Shown: positions 37,324-47,331, counted from the stretch's first letter. The stretch: 64,000 bases of DNA from Psychrobacter proteolyticus (GCF_003350005.1 NZ_QLKS01000001.1:229946-293945); one strand, 5' to 3'. Made by a program: numbers and translations. The notes: a model not told the origin generated them from the sequence alone.

Positions 37324-37913
37324 ACGCTAAGCTATTCGCTATAAGCTACTATGTTAAGACTCCTAGCATATAAGCACGTTTAACGCCTATTACGGTTTAT
37401 CGCATTTATATATGTGACATTGCTTACATGCTTAGTTCTACCAAATAGTGTTGTAATTTATACTGATGCGTTTGTCTTTATGGCGAACGCTATTTTTTTG
37501 GCTGTCGTTTTTTCATGTTAATACTAATCATATAAAGGACTATTTGTCTTAGTAACGTTAGGGTTTTCATATGCTTAATGCTGCTGTTTCCTAGCGCCTA
37601 ACGTCGATTGCATAACCGATGCAAGATAGGTTCATGACTTATCAGTCCTGTCACCAAACTTGTATAATCACCTATGAAAGCCTATCTTTTATAGTGAATT
37701 TGTTAGAGCACATTTAATCTCTCATTGACTCTGACAATCACCACTCTTTTCAACACTATTTTATGTAATCGATAGCATGGTTGACCTGCTTTACTGTTTA
37801 TCTTTTATTTAGATTTTCAGATTGGCTAGGTAAGAATAACGCACTAGAGGATAGTGCAACCATATGCTCATTATTGGCTATGATCGGTTACATTCCAAAA
37901 AGGACAGGAAGTT
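37324..37913. other. Long intergenic gap with one terminator
   Basis: 590 AT-rich bases. The only clear feature is the terminator near 37468-37499. No further ORF above about 30 codons with a ribosome site was found by eye. The last 100 bases should hold the promoter of the acyl-CoA dehydrogenase gene. Confidence 0.5.
37468..37499 (+). terminator. Rho-independent terminator
   Basis: Stem GCGTTTGTC / GGCGAACGC (with G-T pairs) over a 5-base loop, followed by TATTTTTTT. It may terminate the c-di-GMP gene 145 bases upstream. Confidence 0.65.
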
Positions 37914-39707
37914 ATGCAATACAAAGCGCCCTTACGTGATATCCAATTCGTTATGCATGAACTACTCGATAGTGAAAGCCACTACAAAACTTTGCCTGCG
38001 TTCCAAGAAGCTGACCGCGAGCTAATGGACAGCCTGTTTGAAATGGCTGCAAGCTTTGCTGAAAACGAACTATCACCATTGAACCAAAGCGGTGATGCTG
38101 AAGGCTGTAAGTTTGACAATGGTAAGGTCACCACGCCAAAAGGCTTTAAAGAAGCTTATGACGCGTATTGTGAGCTTGGCTTCCCTGCTTTATCTGCTGA
38201 AGAAGATTTTGGCGGTCAAAACATGCCGTTCTCATTGTCTACTGTCATCAATGAAATGGTTGGTACGGCTAACTGGTCATTCTCTATGTACCCTGGCCTA
38301 TCACATGGTGCTATTCAAACCATCGAGCATCATGGTACTGACGAGCAAAAACAAACCTACTTAGAAAAAATGGTCACTGGCGAATGGTCAGGCACCATGT
38401 GTCTAACTGAAGCGCATGCGGGTTCTGACTTAGGTATTATCCGTACCAAAGCTGAGCCTAAAGAAGATGGTAGCTATAGCATCACAGGTCAAAAGATTTT
38501 CATCTCTGCCGGTGAGCATGACCTAACCAGCAACATCATCCACATTGTATTGGCTCGTCTACCAGGCGCACCTGCTGGTACCAAAGGTATCTCATTGTTT
38601 ATCGTTCCAAAAATGACGGTCAACGCAGATGGTAGCGTTGGCGAAAGCAACAATGTCGTTTGTGGCTCTATCGAACACAAAATGGGTATCAAAGCCTCTG
38701 CAACTTGTGTCATGAACTTCGATGGTGCAACAGGTTACTTGATTGGACCTGAAAACCGTGGCCTACAGTGTATGTTCACCTTTATGAACGTGGCACGTAT
38801 CGGTACTGCCGTGCAAGGTTTGACTGCAGCAGAGTATGCATTCCAAGGTTCATTGACTTATGCAAAAGACCGCTTAGCGATGCGTTCACTATCAGGTACG
38901 AAAGCACCAGAGAAAGCAGCTGATCCTATCATTGTACATCCAGCTGTTCGTAACATGCTATTGACGGAAAAAGCCTTTGCTGAAGGTGGTCGTGCGCTAG
39001 TGTATTATCTCTCACACTTTGCAGATACCGTCGCAAAAGGCGAAGGCGAAGAGTTGAAGTTTGCTGATCAAATGTTGTCACTACTGACACCAATTGCTAA
39101 AGCGTTCTTGACTGAAACAGGTCTAGAAGCTGCTAACCACGGTATTCAGGTTTATGGTGGTCATGGTTTCGTTAGCGAATGGGGTATGGAGCAGAACGTA
39201 CGTGATACGCGCATTTCTTGCTTATACGAAGGTACCACAGAGATTCAAGCGCTTGACTTGTTAGGTCGTAAAGTCCTAGGTTCACAAGGTAAGCTACTTG
39301 CGAACTTTGTAAACGTTATCCAAGAATTCTGTGAAGAAAACAAAGAAAATGACGAGATGGGTCAGTTCATTCGCCCACTTGCCAAGCATCTTAAAGAATG
39401 GGGCGATTTGACTGCACGCATTGGCATGCAAGCAACTGAAACGCCAGATGCTGTCGGCGGCGCTGCTGTAGACTATATGTATTTCAGCGGTTATGTCACC
39501 CTAGCCTACTTATGGGCGCGTATGGCACTGGTTGCTCAGACTGCTATCGCAAACGGTACTGGCGAAAAAGCATTCTATGACGCTAAAGTTAAAACGGCTC
39601 AGTTCTACTTTGCTAAGCTATTGCCACGTACGACTACGCACGTACAGCGTATCAGCACTGGTGTAGAGCCATACATGAGCATGGACGTTGATCAGTTTGC
39701 CTTTTAA
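37914..39707 (+). CDS. Acyl-CoA dehydrogenase (long form)
   Basis: 597 residues, the large acyl-CoA dehydrogenase type with a C-terminal extension. FAD enzyme of fatty acid beta-oxidation. Visible are the N-terminal helical block, MCLTEAHAGSDLG, the FAD/substrate block, GHGFVSEWGMEQNVRDTRI and the catalytic-Glu motif YEGTTEIQALDLLGRK. The ATG at 37914 follows AGGACAGGAAG. It is very similar to the next gene but not identical, and terminates at a UUCG-loop hairpin. Which chain lengths it prefers cannot be told. Confidence 0.93.
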   Translation: MQYKAPLRDIQFVMHELLDSESHYKTLPAFQEADRELMDSLFEMAASFAENELSPLNQSGDAEGCKFDNGKVTTPKGFKEAYDAYCELGFPALSAEEDFGGQNMPFSLSTVINEMVGTANWSFSMYPGLSHGAIQTIEHHGTDEQKQTYLEKMVTGEWSGTMCLTEAHAGSDLGIIRTKAEPKEDGSYSITGQKIFISAGEHDLTSNIIHIVLARLPGAPAGTKGISLFIVPKMTVNADGSVGESNNVVCGSIEHKMGIKASATCVMNFDGATGYLIGPENRGLQCMFTFMNVARIGTAVQGLTAAEYAFQGSLTYAKDRLAMRSLSGTKAPEKAADPIIVHPAVRNMLLTEKAFAEGGRALVYYLSHFADTVAKGEGEELKFADQMLSLLTPIAKAFLTETGLEAANHGIQVYGGHGFVSEWGMEQNVRDTRISCLYEGTTEIQALDLLGRKVLGSQGKLLANFVNVIQEFCEENKENDEMGQFIRPLAKHLKEWGDLTARIGMQATETPDAVGGAAVDYMYFSGYVTLAYLWARMALVAQTAIANGTGEKAFYDAKVKTAQFYFAKLLPRTTTHVQRISTGVEPYMSMDVDQFAF

Positions 39708-39740
39708 TTAAAGCGCTAAACTTTGCAATCGTATAATCTG

Positions 39741-39777
39741 AGCGGCAATATACTTCGGTGTGTTGCCGCTTTATTTT
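39741..39777 (+). terminator. Rho-independent terminator with UUCG loop
   Basis: Stem AGCGGCAA-TATAC / GTGTG-TTGCCGCT closes on a TTCG tetraloop, followed by TTATTTT. It lies 35 bases after the first acyl-CoA dehydrogenase gene. The remaining 270 bases before the next start show nothing recognisable. Confidence 0.85.
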
Positions 39778-40054
39778 GCGCGTGCTTATGACGACTATCA
39801 ACATAGTTTTGACTATAGCAACTGTCTATAAGTACTGACCTGTCTACCTTCTCACATTGTAGCTATCAGTGAGGTGTCTACAAGCACTTCAATAGCCGCT
39901 GCTAACTTTTGGTGTACGCACAATTCACGAAGAAATACACTCGCTCACAAGCTTATTTGTTAAACTTTGATTATTAATCGCTAAGGTTATACCAAGAGAA
40001 CAGTTGATAATCTTAACAACTTCAATTTTAATTATTTGAACCAAAGGAATGTTT

Positions 40055-41839
40055 ATGGCTGTTTACAATGCCCCTCTTAATGACATGCGCTTTATCTTAA
40101 ATGACGTATTCAAGGCGCCAGAGTTTTGGCAAAACAACGAAAACTTGGCTCATGTCGACATGGAAACTGTCGATATGATTTTAGAAGAAATGGGAAAACT
40201 GTCAAAAAACATTCTACTTCCTATTAACCGTAGCGGTGATGAAGAAGGCGCAACTTTCGAAGGTGATGGCGTCGTCACTACACCGACAGGATTCAAAGAA
40301 GCCTATAAGCAATATGCTGAATCAGGCTGGGTTGGCTTAAGCGGCAATGCTGAATACGGCGGTCAGGGCTTTCCTAAAATGGTTACCATGCTCACTGAAG
40401 AAATGGTTTTCACTGCCAACCAATCATTTGCTCTGTATCCAAACCTAACAGTCGGTGCGACGCTTTGTTTAAATGCAGCTGGCTCTGAAGAGCAAAAGCA
40501 AACTTATCTAGAAAAAATGTACAACGGCGAATGGGCGGGCACCATGTGCTTGACAGAGCCGCATGCTGGTACTGATTTGGGTATTATCAAAACCAAAGCC
40601 GTGCCTAATGATGATGGTAGCTATGATATTTCTGGTACCAAAATCTTTATCACTGGTGGTGAGCATGACCTTACTGACAATATCATTCATTTAGTATTGG
40701 CAAAAACACCTAATGCACCAGAAGGCTCAAAAGGCATCTCACTATTTGTCGTACCAAAATTCTTGGTCAATGCAGATGGTAGCTTAGGTGAGCGCAATAC
40801 ATTAGCCGTCGGTTCTATCGAACACAAAATGGGTATCAAAGCCTCTGCGACTTGTGTCATGAACTTTGATAATGCCAAAGGCTGGATGGTTGGCGCGGAA
40901 AATACTGGTCTATCATCAATGTTCATCATGATGAACTATGAGCGTGTCACTATGGGCTTGCAAGGCCTTGGTGGTTCTGAGCTTGCCTATCAAAATGCAG
41001 CGTTATATGCCAATGACCGTGGTCAAGGCCGTAGCGATACTCAGCTACAAAGCCCAGAAAAACCTGCTGACGCTATTATTCATCATGCTGACGTCCGTCG
41101 TATGCTATTGAACGCCAAAGTAAACACTGAAGCATCGCGCTGTTTTGCGATGTATGTTGCCAAAAACCTTGATGAAGAGAAATTTAGTACCGATCCTGAG
41201 TCAGCCAAAGCGGCTGCAGCTCGTGTTGCCCTACTGACACCAGTTGCTAAAGCGTTCTTGACTGATAAAGCACTGGAAGCCACTGTTGATTGTCAGCAAG
41301 TCTTTGGTGGTCATGGCTATATCCGTGAATGGGGTATGGAGCAGATCGTTCGTGATACCCGTATTGCTCAGATTTATGAAGGCACTAATGGTATTCAAGC
41401 GCTTGACTTACTAGGTCGTAAAGTTGCTCGTAACAACGGTAAGTACGTCACTCATTTCTTGGGTGAGATTCGTGACTTTGTTAACAATATGCAAGCAGAC
41501 CACGCTATCAAACAAGCTACGTTGAATGCAGCAGATACCATCGAAGAGCTAACCACAACTGTGCTTAACAACATCGGTGAACGCAAAAACGAAATCAATG
41601 GCTGTGCGGTTGACTACATGCATGCGTTTGGCTACCTCGCCTACTCGTACATGTTTGCGTTGATGGTAGAAGCTGCTAATGGCAAAGAAGGCGAGTTTTA
41701 TACCAATAAAGCTAAGCTTGCGGATTATTTCGTCGGTCGTGTCTTACCGCGTATCGATGCTCATGCACAAATGGTCAAAGCTGGTAGTGACCCAATGATG
41801 AACTTTGATCTTGCTTATTTCGACGTTCCTGCAAGCTAA
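40055..41839 (+). CDS. Acyl-CoA dehydrogenase (long form), paralogue
   Basis: 594 residues. Same architecture as the preceding gene, with MCLTEPHAGTDLG, GHGYIREWGMEQIVRDTRI and YEGTNGIQALDLLGRK. Adjacent ATGs lie at 40049 and 40055. The second is better spaced from AAAGGA and gives the MAVYNAPLND family start. The two paralogues are separately terminated, so they may be regulated apart. They differ most in the middle third and the C-terminal extension, which suggests different substrates. Confidence 0.93.
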   Translation: MAVYNAPLNDMRFILNDVFKAPEFWQNNENLAHVDMETVDMILEEMGKLSKNILLPINRSGDEEGATFEGDGVVTTPTGFKEAYKQYAESGWVGLSGNAEYGGQGFPKMVTMLTEEMVFTANQSFALYPNLTVGATLCLNAAGSEEQKQTYLEKMYNGEWAGTMCLTEPHAGTDLGIIKTKAVPNDDGSYDISGTKIFITGGEHDLTDNIIHLVLAKTPNAPEGSKGISLFVVPKFLVNADGSLGERNTLAVGSIEHKMGIKASATCVMNFDNAKGWMVGAENTGLSSMFIMMNYERVTMGLQGLGGSELAYQNAALYANDRGQGRSDTQLQSPEKPADAIIHHADVRRMLLNAKVNTEASRCFAMYVAKNLDEEKFSTDPESAKAAAARVALLTPVAKAFLTDKALEATVDCQQVFGGHGYIREWGMEQIVRDTRIAQIYEGTNGIQALDLLGRKVARNNGKYVTHFLGEIRDFVNNMQADHAIKQATLNAADTIEELTTTVLNNIGERKNEINGCAVDYMHAFGYLAYSYMFALMVEAANGKEGEFYTNKAKLADYFVGRVLPRIDAHAQMVKAGSDPMMNFDLAYFDVPAS

Positions 41840-41872
41840 GCTAGCTTTACAACTCACCTAAAATACCTTGAT

Positions 41873-41907
41873 TAAAAGGACAGTCGTGTTACTGTCCTTT
41901 TTTTTGT
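41873..41907 (+). terminator. Rho-independent terminator
   Basis: Stem AAAAGGACAGT / ACTGTCCTTTT with a 6-base loop and a T-run of eight, 35 bases after the second acyl-CoA dehydrogenase gene. Confidence 0.93.
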
Positions 41908-42076
41908 CAAAATAACTGCTAACAAAATAATTCAATATCAATTGGCAGTTCCGATTAAAATAACGCAAGACAAGATGTCGCTCGACTACAATTGAACGAT
42001 TGGTAAACATTACTCAACCACTTATACCGACTTAAATAATAAAAACGATTGAAACAACCATGATAAAGGGTGCGAC

Positions 42077-44521
42077 GTGTCAGAATTAAAACGCATTTTA
42101 CAACAGATTACTGCCTTGAGCGACGTGCCAGATCCTGCGGTACTCAAACGCTTGATTGATGAGCTACGAGTCAGTGATAAAGAACCTGCATTGGCCAACG
42201 AAAAAATTCAATCCCTTATTGATATCATACATCAGCATCCAGAATATGGAGATGGGCTGTCTAGTTTTGTACTAAAACTGATTATCCAATATCGACAAAT
42301 TGCGTTGTATACCGATACTGGTATCATGTCCGACCAAGGGTTTTTTAACAGTTTACGCCGGTTGATTGGCCATCGGTTTTTACCATTATTACCACAAGAT
42401 GACTCTGTCGTTGAACTGGTGGGCTACTTATTTAATAAACGCTCTGATGAACGCTGGCTTGCCAATATTGAAAAGGAAAAATGGGACAAACTGGTTGAGC
42501 TGGTTCGCGTAGAAGAGAAACATTTAAACCTAGTCGCTACCGCAAAAAACAGTATTTTAAACGCCATTATTATCTTATCTTACCGCATCAGCGGTATCGG
42601 CTTGCATCCTGATTTGATGGAGTCCTATCCACAAATACTGAACTACTCAGCATCTTTTGTTGCACAAAACCAAGAAGCCGTACTCTTCGTCAATCAATAT
42701 CGTCAAGCACATGAACTTGATACCTTGACAGATATTACGCCCGAGCAAGCAGTCGACCCTGCACCCCTATTGGTCATGCTTGAACAGTGCGAAGATATCG
42801 TCGCTACCGTACGCAAGCGGATTTATAAAACTGGTATCTCTATTCGTTTGACTAATATGATGCTGCGTCTAGATCAAAGCTTGCAGCGTATGCGGATTTT
42901 GACTGAGCTGGTCACAGACGATAATCAAAAGCGAGATCGCGCTGTTATCGAACTGATACAGGCGCTCATCACTACGGCCAATCAGCGCTATAGTATTGGT
43001 TATTTGATTGATAACAATACCAAACTACTCTCTCGCAAAGTCACAGAAAATGCCAGTCGCGTCGGTGAGCATTATATTAGTACCGATAAAGCTGGCTATC
43101 AAAAAATGCTCAAAAAAGCCTCTATCGGTGGCTTTATCATCGCATTTATGGCAACCATAAAAATACTGGCGTATCACTTAGCGCTCGCGCCCATGGGTCG
43201 CGCGTTCATCAACAGTATGATCTATGGTTTGGGCTTCGTATTTATTCATGTTATTCGCGGCACAGTCGCGACCAAGCAGCCAGCCATGACCGCAGCTGCA
43301 ATCGCTTCCACCATTTCTGAAGGCTCTGGTAAAAAATCACATCAGTTAACTAAGCTATCAGAATTGGTCGTCGATATTTTGCGCACCCAGTTTATCGCTA
43401 TCATGGGTAACGTCATGTTAGCCGTACCCGTCGCTTTGATTATCTCTTTTGCTTGGTTGCAATATACTGGCGCGCCAATGATCGATACTGAGAAAGCAGG
43501 ACACTTGCTACATGATCTCGACCCGTTCCACTCATTAGCACTGCCCCATGCTGCCATTGCTGGGGTTTATCTGTTCTTATCTGGTTTGATTGCCGGCTAC
43601 TACGATAACTTGGCAGTTTATAACAACGTAGGCGCACGTATACAACGTCACAGATTGTTGAAATACATATTGCCTAGTTCATGGCTTCAGCGTTTAGGCG
43701 GCTTTATAGAAGCCAACTTGGGCGCTATCATGGGTAACTTCTTATTTGGGGTGTTCTTAGGTAGTACCGCGACTATCGGCTATATCTTCGGCTTACCCAT
43801 TGATATTCGTCACATTGCCTTTGCTTCAGCAAACTTGGCACACGGACTATTCAATATATCTGCTGATGACATCAGCTGGAGCCTCATCCTAATTTCTATA
43901 CTTGGCGTGGCCCTTATTGGTCTGGTCAACTTAATCGTTAGCTTTTCACTGGCACTGTTTGTCGCCCTACGTTCTAAAGAAGTTCGCTTTTTTGAATGGA
44001 GTCGCCTCACAAAACTGGTATTTGGCCATATTATTAGCCATCCGTCTGACTTTTTCTGGCCACGTGATAAGCCAATGAAATATGCGCGCATCGATAGTCA
44101 GGGTCACATGATATTTGATGATACTTCAGCACAAAAAAATGGCAAATCTATACCAAGTAATTATGTGGTAAGGCGTCTGTCTGATGTCAGGATACTGCCT
44201 GAATCTAAACATGCTGATGCTCAACATTCCCAGACCAACACCGACATCAACTATGAAAAGCAGCCGACAGATGAGCATACGCAGCCGTACAGCTCTCCTG
44301 AAAAGGTAATGGATCTGGACGATGGATTAGTCGATGACGAACTAAACAGCGTTCCTTATACCGATGATATCCAATACGATAAGGCCACCAAAACGATAAG
44401 TGCGATTGATAGCGATGTTGTTAGTGATGAGCCACACCATACTGACTCTGATGACAAGCAAACTGGTGATGCAAAAACACCTCTACCAAAACCTAAAAAA
44501 CCACCAAAGCTGCCTAGTTAA
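42077..44521 (+). CDS. PF10136-type membrane protein, named site-specific recombinase
   Basis: 814 residues with several membrane helices in the C-terminal half (about residues 340-660) and conserved blocks GNFLFGVFLGSTATIGYIFGL, PIDIRHIAFASANLAHGLFN and RFFEWSRLTKLVFGHI. This family is called site-specific recombinase in databases after an old Neisseria report, but it has no known recombinase catalytic motif and behaves as a membrane protein. Its role is unknown. The start is GTG at 42077. The C-terminal 110 residues are acidic and low in complexity, ending in a Lys/Pro tail. It is a single gene. Confidence 0.75.
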   Translation: MSELKRILQQITALSDVPDPAVLKRLIDELRVSDKEPALANEKIQSLIDIIHQHPEYGDGLSSFVLKLIIQYRQIALYTDTGIMSDQGFFNSLRRLIGHRFLPLLPQDDSVVELVGYLFNKRSDERWLANIEKEKWDKLVELVRVEEKHLNLVATAKNSILNAIIILSYRISGIGLHPDLMESYPQILNYSASFVAQNQEAVLFVNQYRQAHELDTLTDITPEQAVDPAPLLVMLEQCEDIVATVRKRIYKTGISIRLTNMMLRLDQSLQRMRILTELVTDDNQKRDRAVIELIQALITTANQRYSIGYLIDNNTKLLSRKVTENASRVGEHYISTDKAGYQKMLKKASIGGFIIAFMATIKILAYHLALAPMGRAFINSMIYGLGFVFIHVIRGTVATKQPAMTAAAIASTISEGSGKKSHQLTKLSELVVDILRTQFIAIMGNVMLAVPVALIISFAWLQYTGAPMIDTEKAGHLLHDLDPFHSLALPHAAIAGVYLFLSGLIAGYYDNLAVYNNVGARIQRHRLLKYILPSSWLQRLGGFIEANLGAIMGNFLFGVFLGSTATIGYIFGLPIDIRHIAFASANLAHGLFNISADDISWSLILISILGVALIGLVNLIVSFSLALFVALRSKEVRFFEWSRLTKLVFGHIISHPSDFFWPRDKPMKYARIDSQGHMIFDDTSAQKNGKSIPSNYVVRRLSDVRILPESKHADAQHSQTNTDINYEKQPTDEHTQPYSSPEKVMDLDDGLVDDELNSVPYTDDIQYDKATKTISAIDSDVVSDEPHHTDSDDKQTGDAKTPLPKPKKPPKLPS

Positions 44522-44627
44522 ATAGGTAGTTGCGGTGGCTTTATGCTTGATCGACTGTTGATAATAAAGTCATTTACCATAACTTCCGTTATAAGAATAA
44601 ATAGATTTGCTAATTCAAGGAAAAAAT

Positions 44628-44813
44628 ATGAGCTTACTTGATAGTAATGATTTAAAAGAGGAACAGAAGTTAGATAAGAAACTGACCCGGCAAAAAATAC
44701 TATTGGGTGCTTCTCTTGTGGATGCTTTAGAGAATGACTCAGTAGGTGGTTTAAAGGAATATACAGCTGACAATTTGTTGGATTTTTTGACTAGCAGGGG
44801 GATAAGGATTTGA
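44628..44813 (+). CDS. Small protein, possibly a TraD/mobilisation-like fragment
   Basis: 61 residues. ATG at 44628 with AAGGA upstream. The block LTRQKILLGASLVDALEND resembles a C-terminal motif of conjugal TraD-type (PF06412) accessory proteins, but the similarity is short and by eye. It is acidic at the N-terminus, ends shortly before the next frame, and lies in an AT-rich patch. A stand-alone small antitoxin is another possibility. Confidence 0.5.
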   Translation: MSLLDSNDLKEEQKLDKKLTRQKILLGASLVDALENDSVGGLKEYTADNLLDFLTSRGIRI

Positions 44814-44834
44814 TGATAGACTTAGTAAAAGGAC

Positions 44835-45383
44835 TTGAAGGTAGAGTTGATACTAAAACAGATTATGAATCATTTCAAAAAGGGGATAAAAATTAGTAAC
44901 AACTTGGTTCCTTATCCAATCAAACTGACTTATACCGTCAAACAGCATTTCATGAATATAATTGGCTCGATATTTATATTTATGCTAGGTTGCTTTGTTG
45001 CTCCGATCGCTAAGCAAGAAGGAGATTGGATTATAGTTAGTATTGGATGGTTGCTCATAGGAGGTGGTAGCTTTGGTCTTTTACTTTTATCTTATATTTG
45101 GTTAGGTAAAAAGCCAATAGTAACGATTGAACAAGCTGGGGTCTCTTTTTTTCATGTGTTTAAGTCAAATCAGCAACACTTAATATTATGGCGGGATATC
45201 GAAAGGTTAGATTTACACCCTTTAACTCGCGGTCATACTAATCACTGGATATTGACTATCTATCTAAAAGCAGGTAGCTCTATAAGACAACCATTAAAAC
45301 CTATGCTCTACAATGGATTAATTTTAGACGAGAAGGAAGTTTTTAATCTAATCGAACTAATATTCGATCGACATGCAGTATGA
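44835..45383 (+). CDS. Small membrane protein of the STM3941 type
   Basis: Up to 182 residues. Two membrane helices (about 40-60 and 65-88 of the longest frame) are followed by a PH-like block (GKKPIVTIEQAGVSFFHVFKS, LILWRDIERLDL). This matches the STM3941 family pattern, whose role is unknown. The start is uncertain: TTG at 44835, TTG at 44847 (GAAGG upstream) or ATG at 44865. Low GC. It lies 21 bases after the small protein gene, so the two may be cotranscribed. Confidence 0.55.
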   Translation: MKVELILKQIMNHFKKGIKISNNLVPYPIKLTYTVKQHFMNIIGSIFIFMLGCFVAPIAKQEGDWIIVSIGWLLIGGGSFGLLLLSYIWLGKKPIVTIEQAGVSFFHVFKSNQQHLILWRDIERLDLHPLTRGHTNHWILTIYLKAGSSIRQPLKPMLYNGLILDEKEVFNLIELIFDRHAV

Positions 45384-45806
45384 AATTTGAATTTTTTATA
45401 GAGTGAGGTGGTAAGGCAAAAAATCCGGTACGCCCAAAAATATATGTTTAGCTCAACCTAAGGATACGGTTCCCTAGTGAGGACTTGAATCTACGGCTGT
45501 AGGCTAGTGGTAGCAATGGTTCGAGTTGTTGAATTAACAGCAGTGTACTGCATAGTGTACTTATCATATGTATTGTACTCTTGATCGATGCGCTATACAG
45601 GCATCGAAATACTAACATTAGGTATAAATTTACATACCATAAAATTGATAGTATGAGTAATTAAGCTATCTTATGTAAAATCTCGCAAGTTTAGTTATAT
45701 GTATTTGATAACAGGGGTCACTATTAGAGTACATAGCCCTAGTGGAAAAGTAAAACCTCGTCCAGCAGGCCCTGAAGAACTTCAATATGTTAAAAAGGAC
45801 CAAAAG
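45384..45806. other. Non-coding accessory spacer
   Basis: About 420 bases between two small ORFs. A short open reading on the minus strand is broken by stops, and I recognise no gene. 45712-45721 carries CAGGGGTCAC, matched inverted at 46283-46292 beyond the next ORF. The stretch may be a relic. Confidence 0.4.
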
Positions 45807-46271
45807 ATGCAGTATGCTGATAATTGGAAGTACATAAAATGGGAAGGCGAAATGAAAAAATCGCCTTACGACACAGAATATAATTTGAGAATTTACCGAA
45901 GTTTGGAAATATACCCAGAAGACATAGAAATATTCATGACAGTATTAATGCCAAAGATATTTGAAATTGATGGTAAAGTATTTTTTGATATTGACGGTGA
46001 TGGTGAGCCTCTCGTCAGAGAGGCTTATCAAAAAAAGGATCCTATAAAGCGATCGGAATGTGAAAGACAAAAAGATTGGAACTGTATTAATGTTGGAAAT
46101 ATTTTTTTTAACAATCTAGATAACTCTACTGATGAGACATTAATGAACATTTCTATGCTAATAAAACATAATTGGGAGTATTACTTAATAAAGCAATATC
46201 CTGATAGACGATTTATAGTTGAAATTATAGGAGATTCTTTCGAACCTATCGTTACCTTCTATGAAGCATAG
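45807..46271 (+). CDS. Hypothetical protein in AT-rich patch
   Basis: 154 residues. ATG at 45807 has AAAAGGACC upstream, a much better start than the ATG 36 codons upstream. Charged and aromatic with no signal peptide or membrane segment, and two Cys (ECERQKDWNC) in the middle. It is unrelated to anything I recognise. The size and codon style resemble orphan immunity or antitoxin proteins of accessory loci, but that is only an impression. A 10-base inverted repeat flanks it, and no neighbour is functionally linked. Confidence 0.5.
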   Translation: MQYADNWKYIKWEGEMKKSPYDTEYNLRIYRSLEIYPEDIEIFMTVLMPKIFEIDGKVFFDIDGDGEPLVREAYQKKDPIKRSECERQKDWNCINVGNIFFNNLDNSTDETLMNISMLIKHNWEYYLIKQYPDRRFIVEIIGDSFEPIVTFYEA

Positions 46272-46494
46272 TAGAATTCACCGTGACCCCTGCCGTCAAA
46301 TTCGTAAATATTAACTTGAGAGATTATCATTTCAGAAAAACCTAGGTTTATTTTTATTAAGGTATACCCCAAGAGAACCAGTTATTTCACTCAACAAACC
46401 CATTAACAGATCATCTAAAACAGACTGCTATAATGGAACTACTTATAACAGACTGTTTATTTAGCCTTGTATATTGAGACGCTTATAACCCTCT

Positions 46495-47331
46495 TTATGG
46501 GCTCGGGCACTGTGCGCTTGAGGTTATTACCTTGCCATCACCCAATCTATAAGCCAATAGATAATTACCCCACACGCAGCCACCGTCGAGTGCGCGCGCA
46601 TGTGGCAAATCAATCTCGCCTTTTAGCGCAGCCCAATGACCAAATAGTATCTTACGAGTGCGCGGTACTTGCCACTCAAACCAAGGTAAAAAATCGGTTG
46701 GCATAGCCTCATCTAAACCTGCTGAAAAGCTAAACTCGAGCGATCCATCCTGCCTACACAAGCGCATACGCGTAAAGTAATTAGCAATCGCCCGCATCTT
46801 AGTAAATCCTTCGATACCTGCATGCCATTCATCCGCTTCTTTGCTATATAGATTCGGCAGCAATTGGTCGAGCTGCGCCAAATTACTTTGCAGCTGAGCT
46901 TCCAATTGCTGCGCATATCCTGCGGCAGTTTCAATACTCCAATGCGGTGGGATACCCGCATGTACCAATACAGTATGCTCATCAGGATAGGCTAATATCG
47001 GCTGCCTGCGTAACCATTCGAGCAACTCATCACAGTCATCCGCAGCAAAGATAGATGCGGTTTTGTCTTTACTTTTAAGCTTGACGGCCCCGCGCCAGAC
47101 TGCTATCAAATTAAGATCATGATTGCCCAATACCGTTGCCGCAGCGCCCTGCTCACACAACGCTTTGACATGGCGCAGCGTGTTCAATGAGTCCTCGCCG
47201 CGTGCTACAAGATCACCAGCAAACCATAATTTGTCTTGGGCAGGATCGAAATCCAGTGTTTTTAGCAATTGTAGATACGCAGCATAGCAACCCTGCAAGT
47301 CACCGATAACATACTGATGGCGAAAACTCAT
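46495..47331 (-). CDS. apaH: Symmetrical bis(5'-nucleosyl)-tetraphosphatase
   Basis: 278 residues, a metallophosphatase-fold enzyme that splits Ap4A into two ADP. The metal motifs GDLQGCY, GDLVARG and GNHDLN are present, and HAGIPPHW and GHWAALKG follow. ATG at 47331 with GAGGTG. Upstream lies rsmA, but a terminator in between suggests independent transcription. The usual companion apaG is absent between rsmA and apaH. Confidence 0.94.
   Translation of the reverse strand: MSFRHQYVIGDLQGCYAAYLQLLKTLDFDPAQDKLWFAGDLVARGEDSLNTLRHVKALCEQGAAATVLGNHDLNLIAVWRGAVKLKSKDKTASIFAADDCDELLEWLRRQPILAYPDEHTVLVHAGIPPHWSIETAAGYAQQLEAQLQSNLAQLDQLLPNLYSKEADEWHAGIEGFTKMRAIANYFTRMRLCRQDGSLEFSFSAGLDEAMPTDFLPWFEWQVPRTRKILFGHWAALKGEIDLPHARALDGGCVWGNYLLAYRLGDGKVITSSAQCPSP

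Noticed and set aside
37324-37913. Overlooked gene in the 590-base gap
   Set aside because: All frames are broken by stops with no usable ribosome site.
42077-44521. A phage-type integrase suggested by the family name
   Set aside because: No catalytic recombinase residues, no attachment repeats nearby, and many membrane helices.
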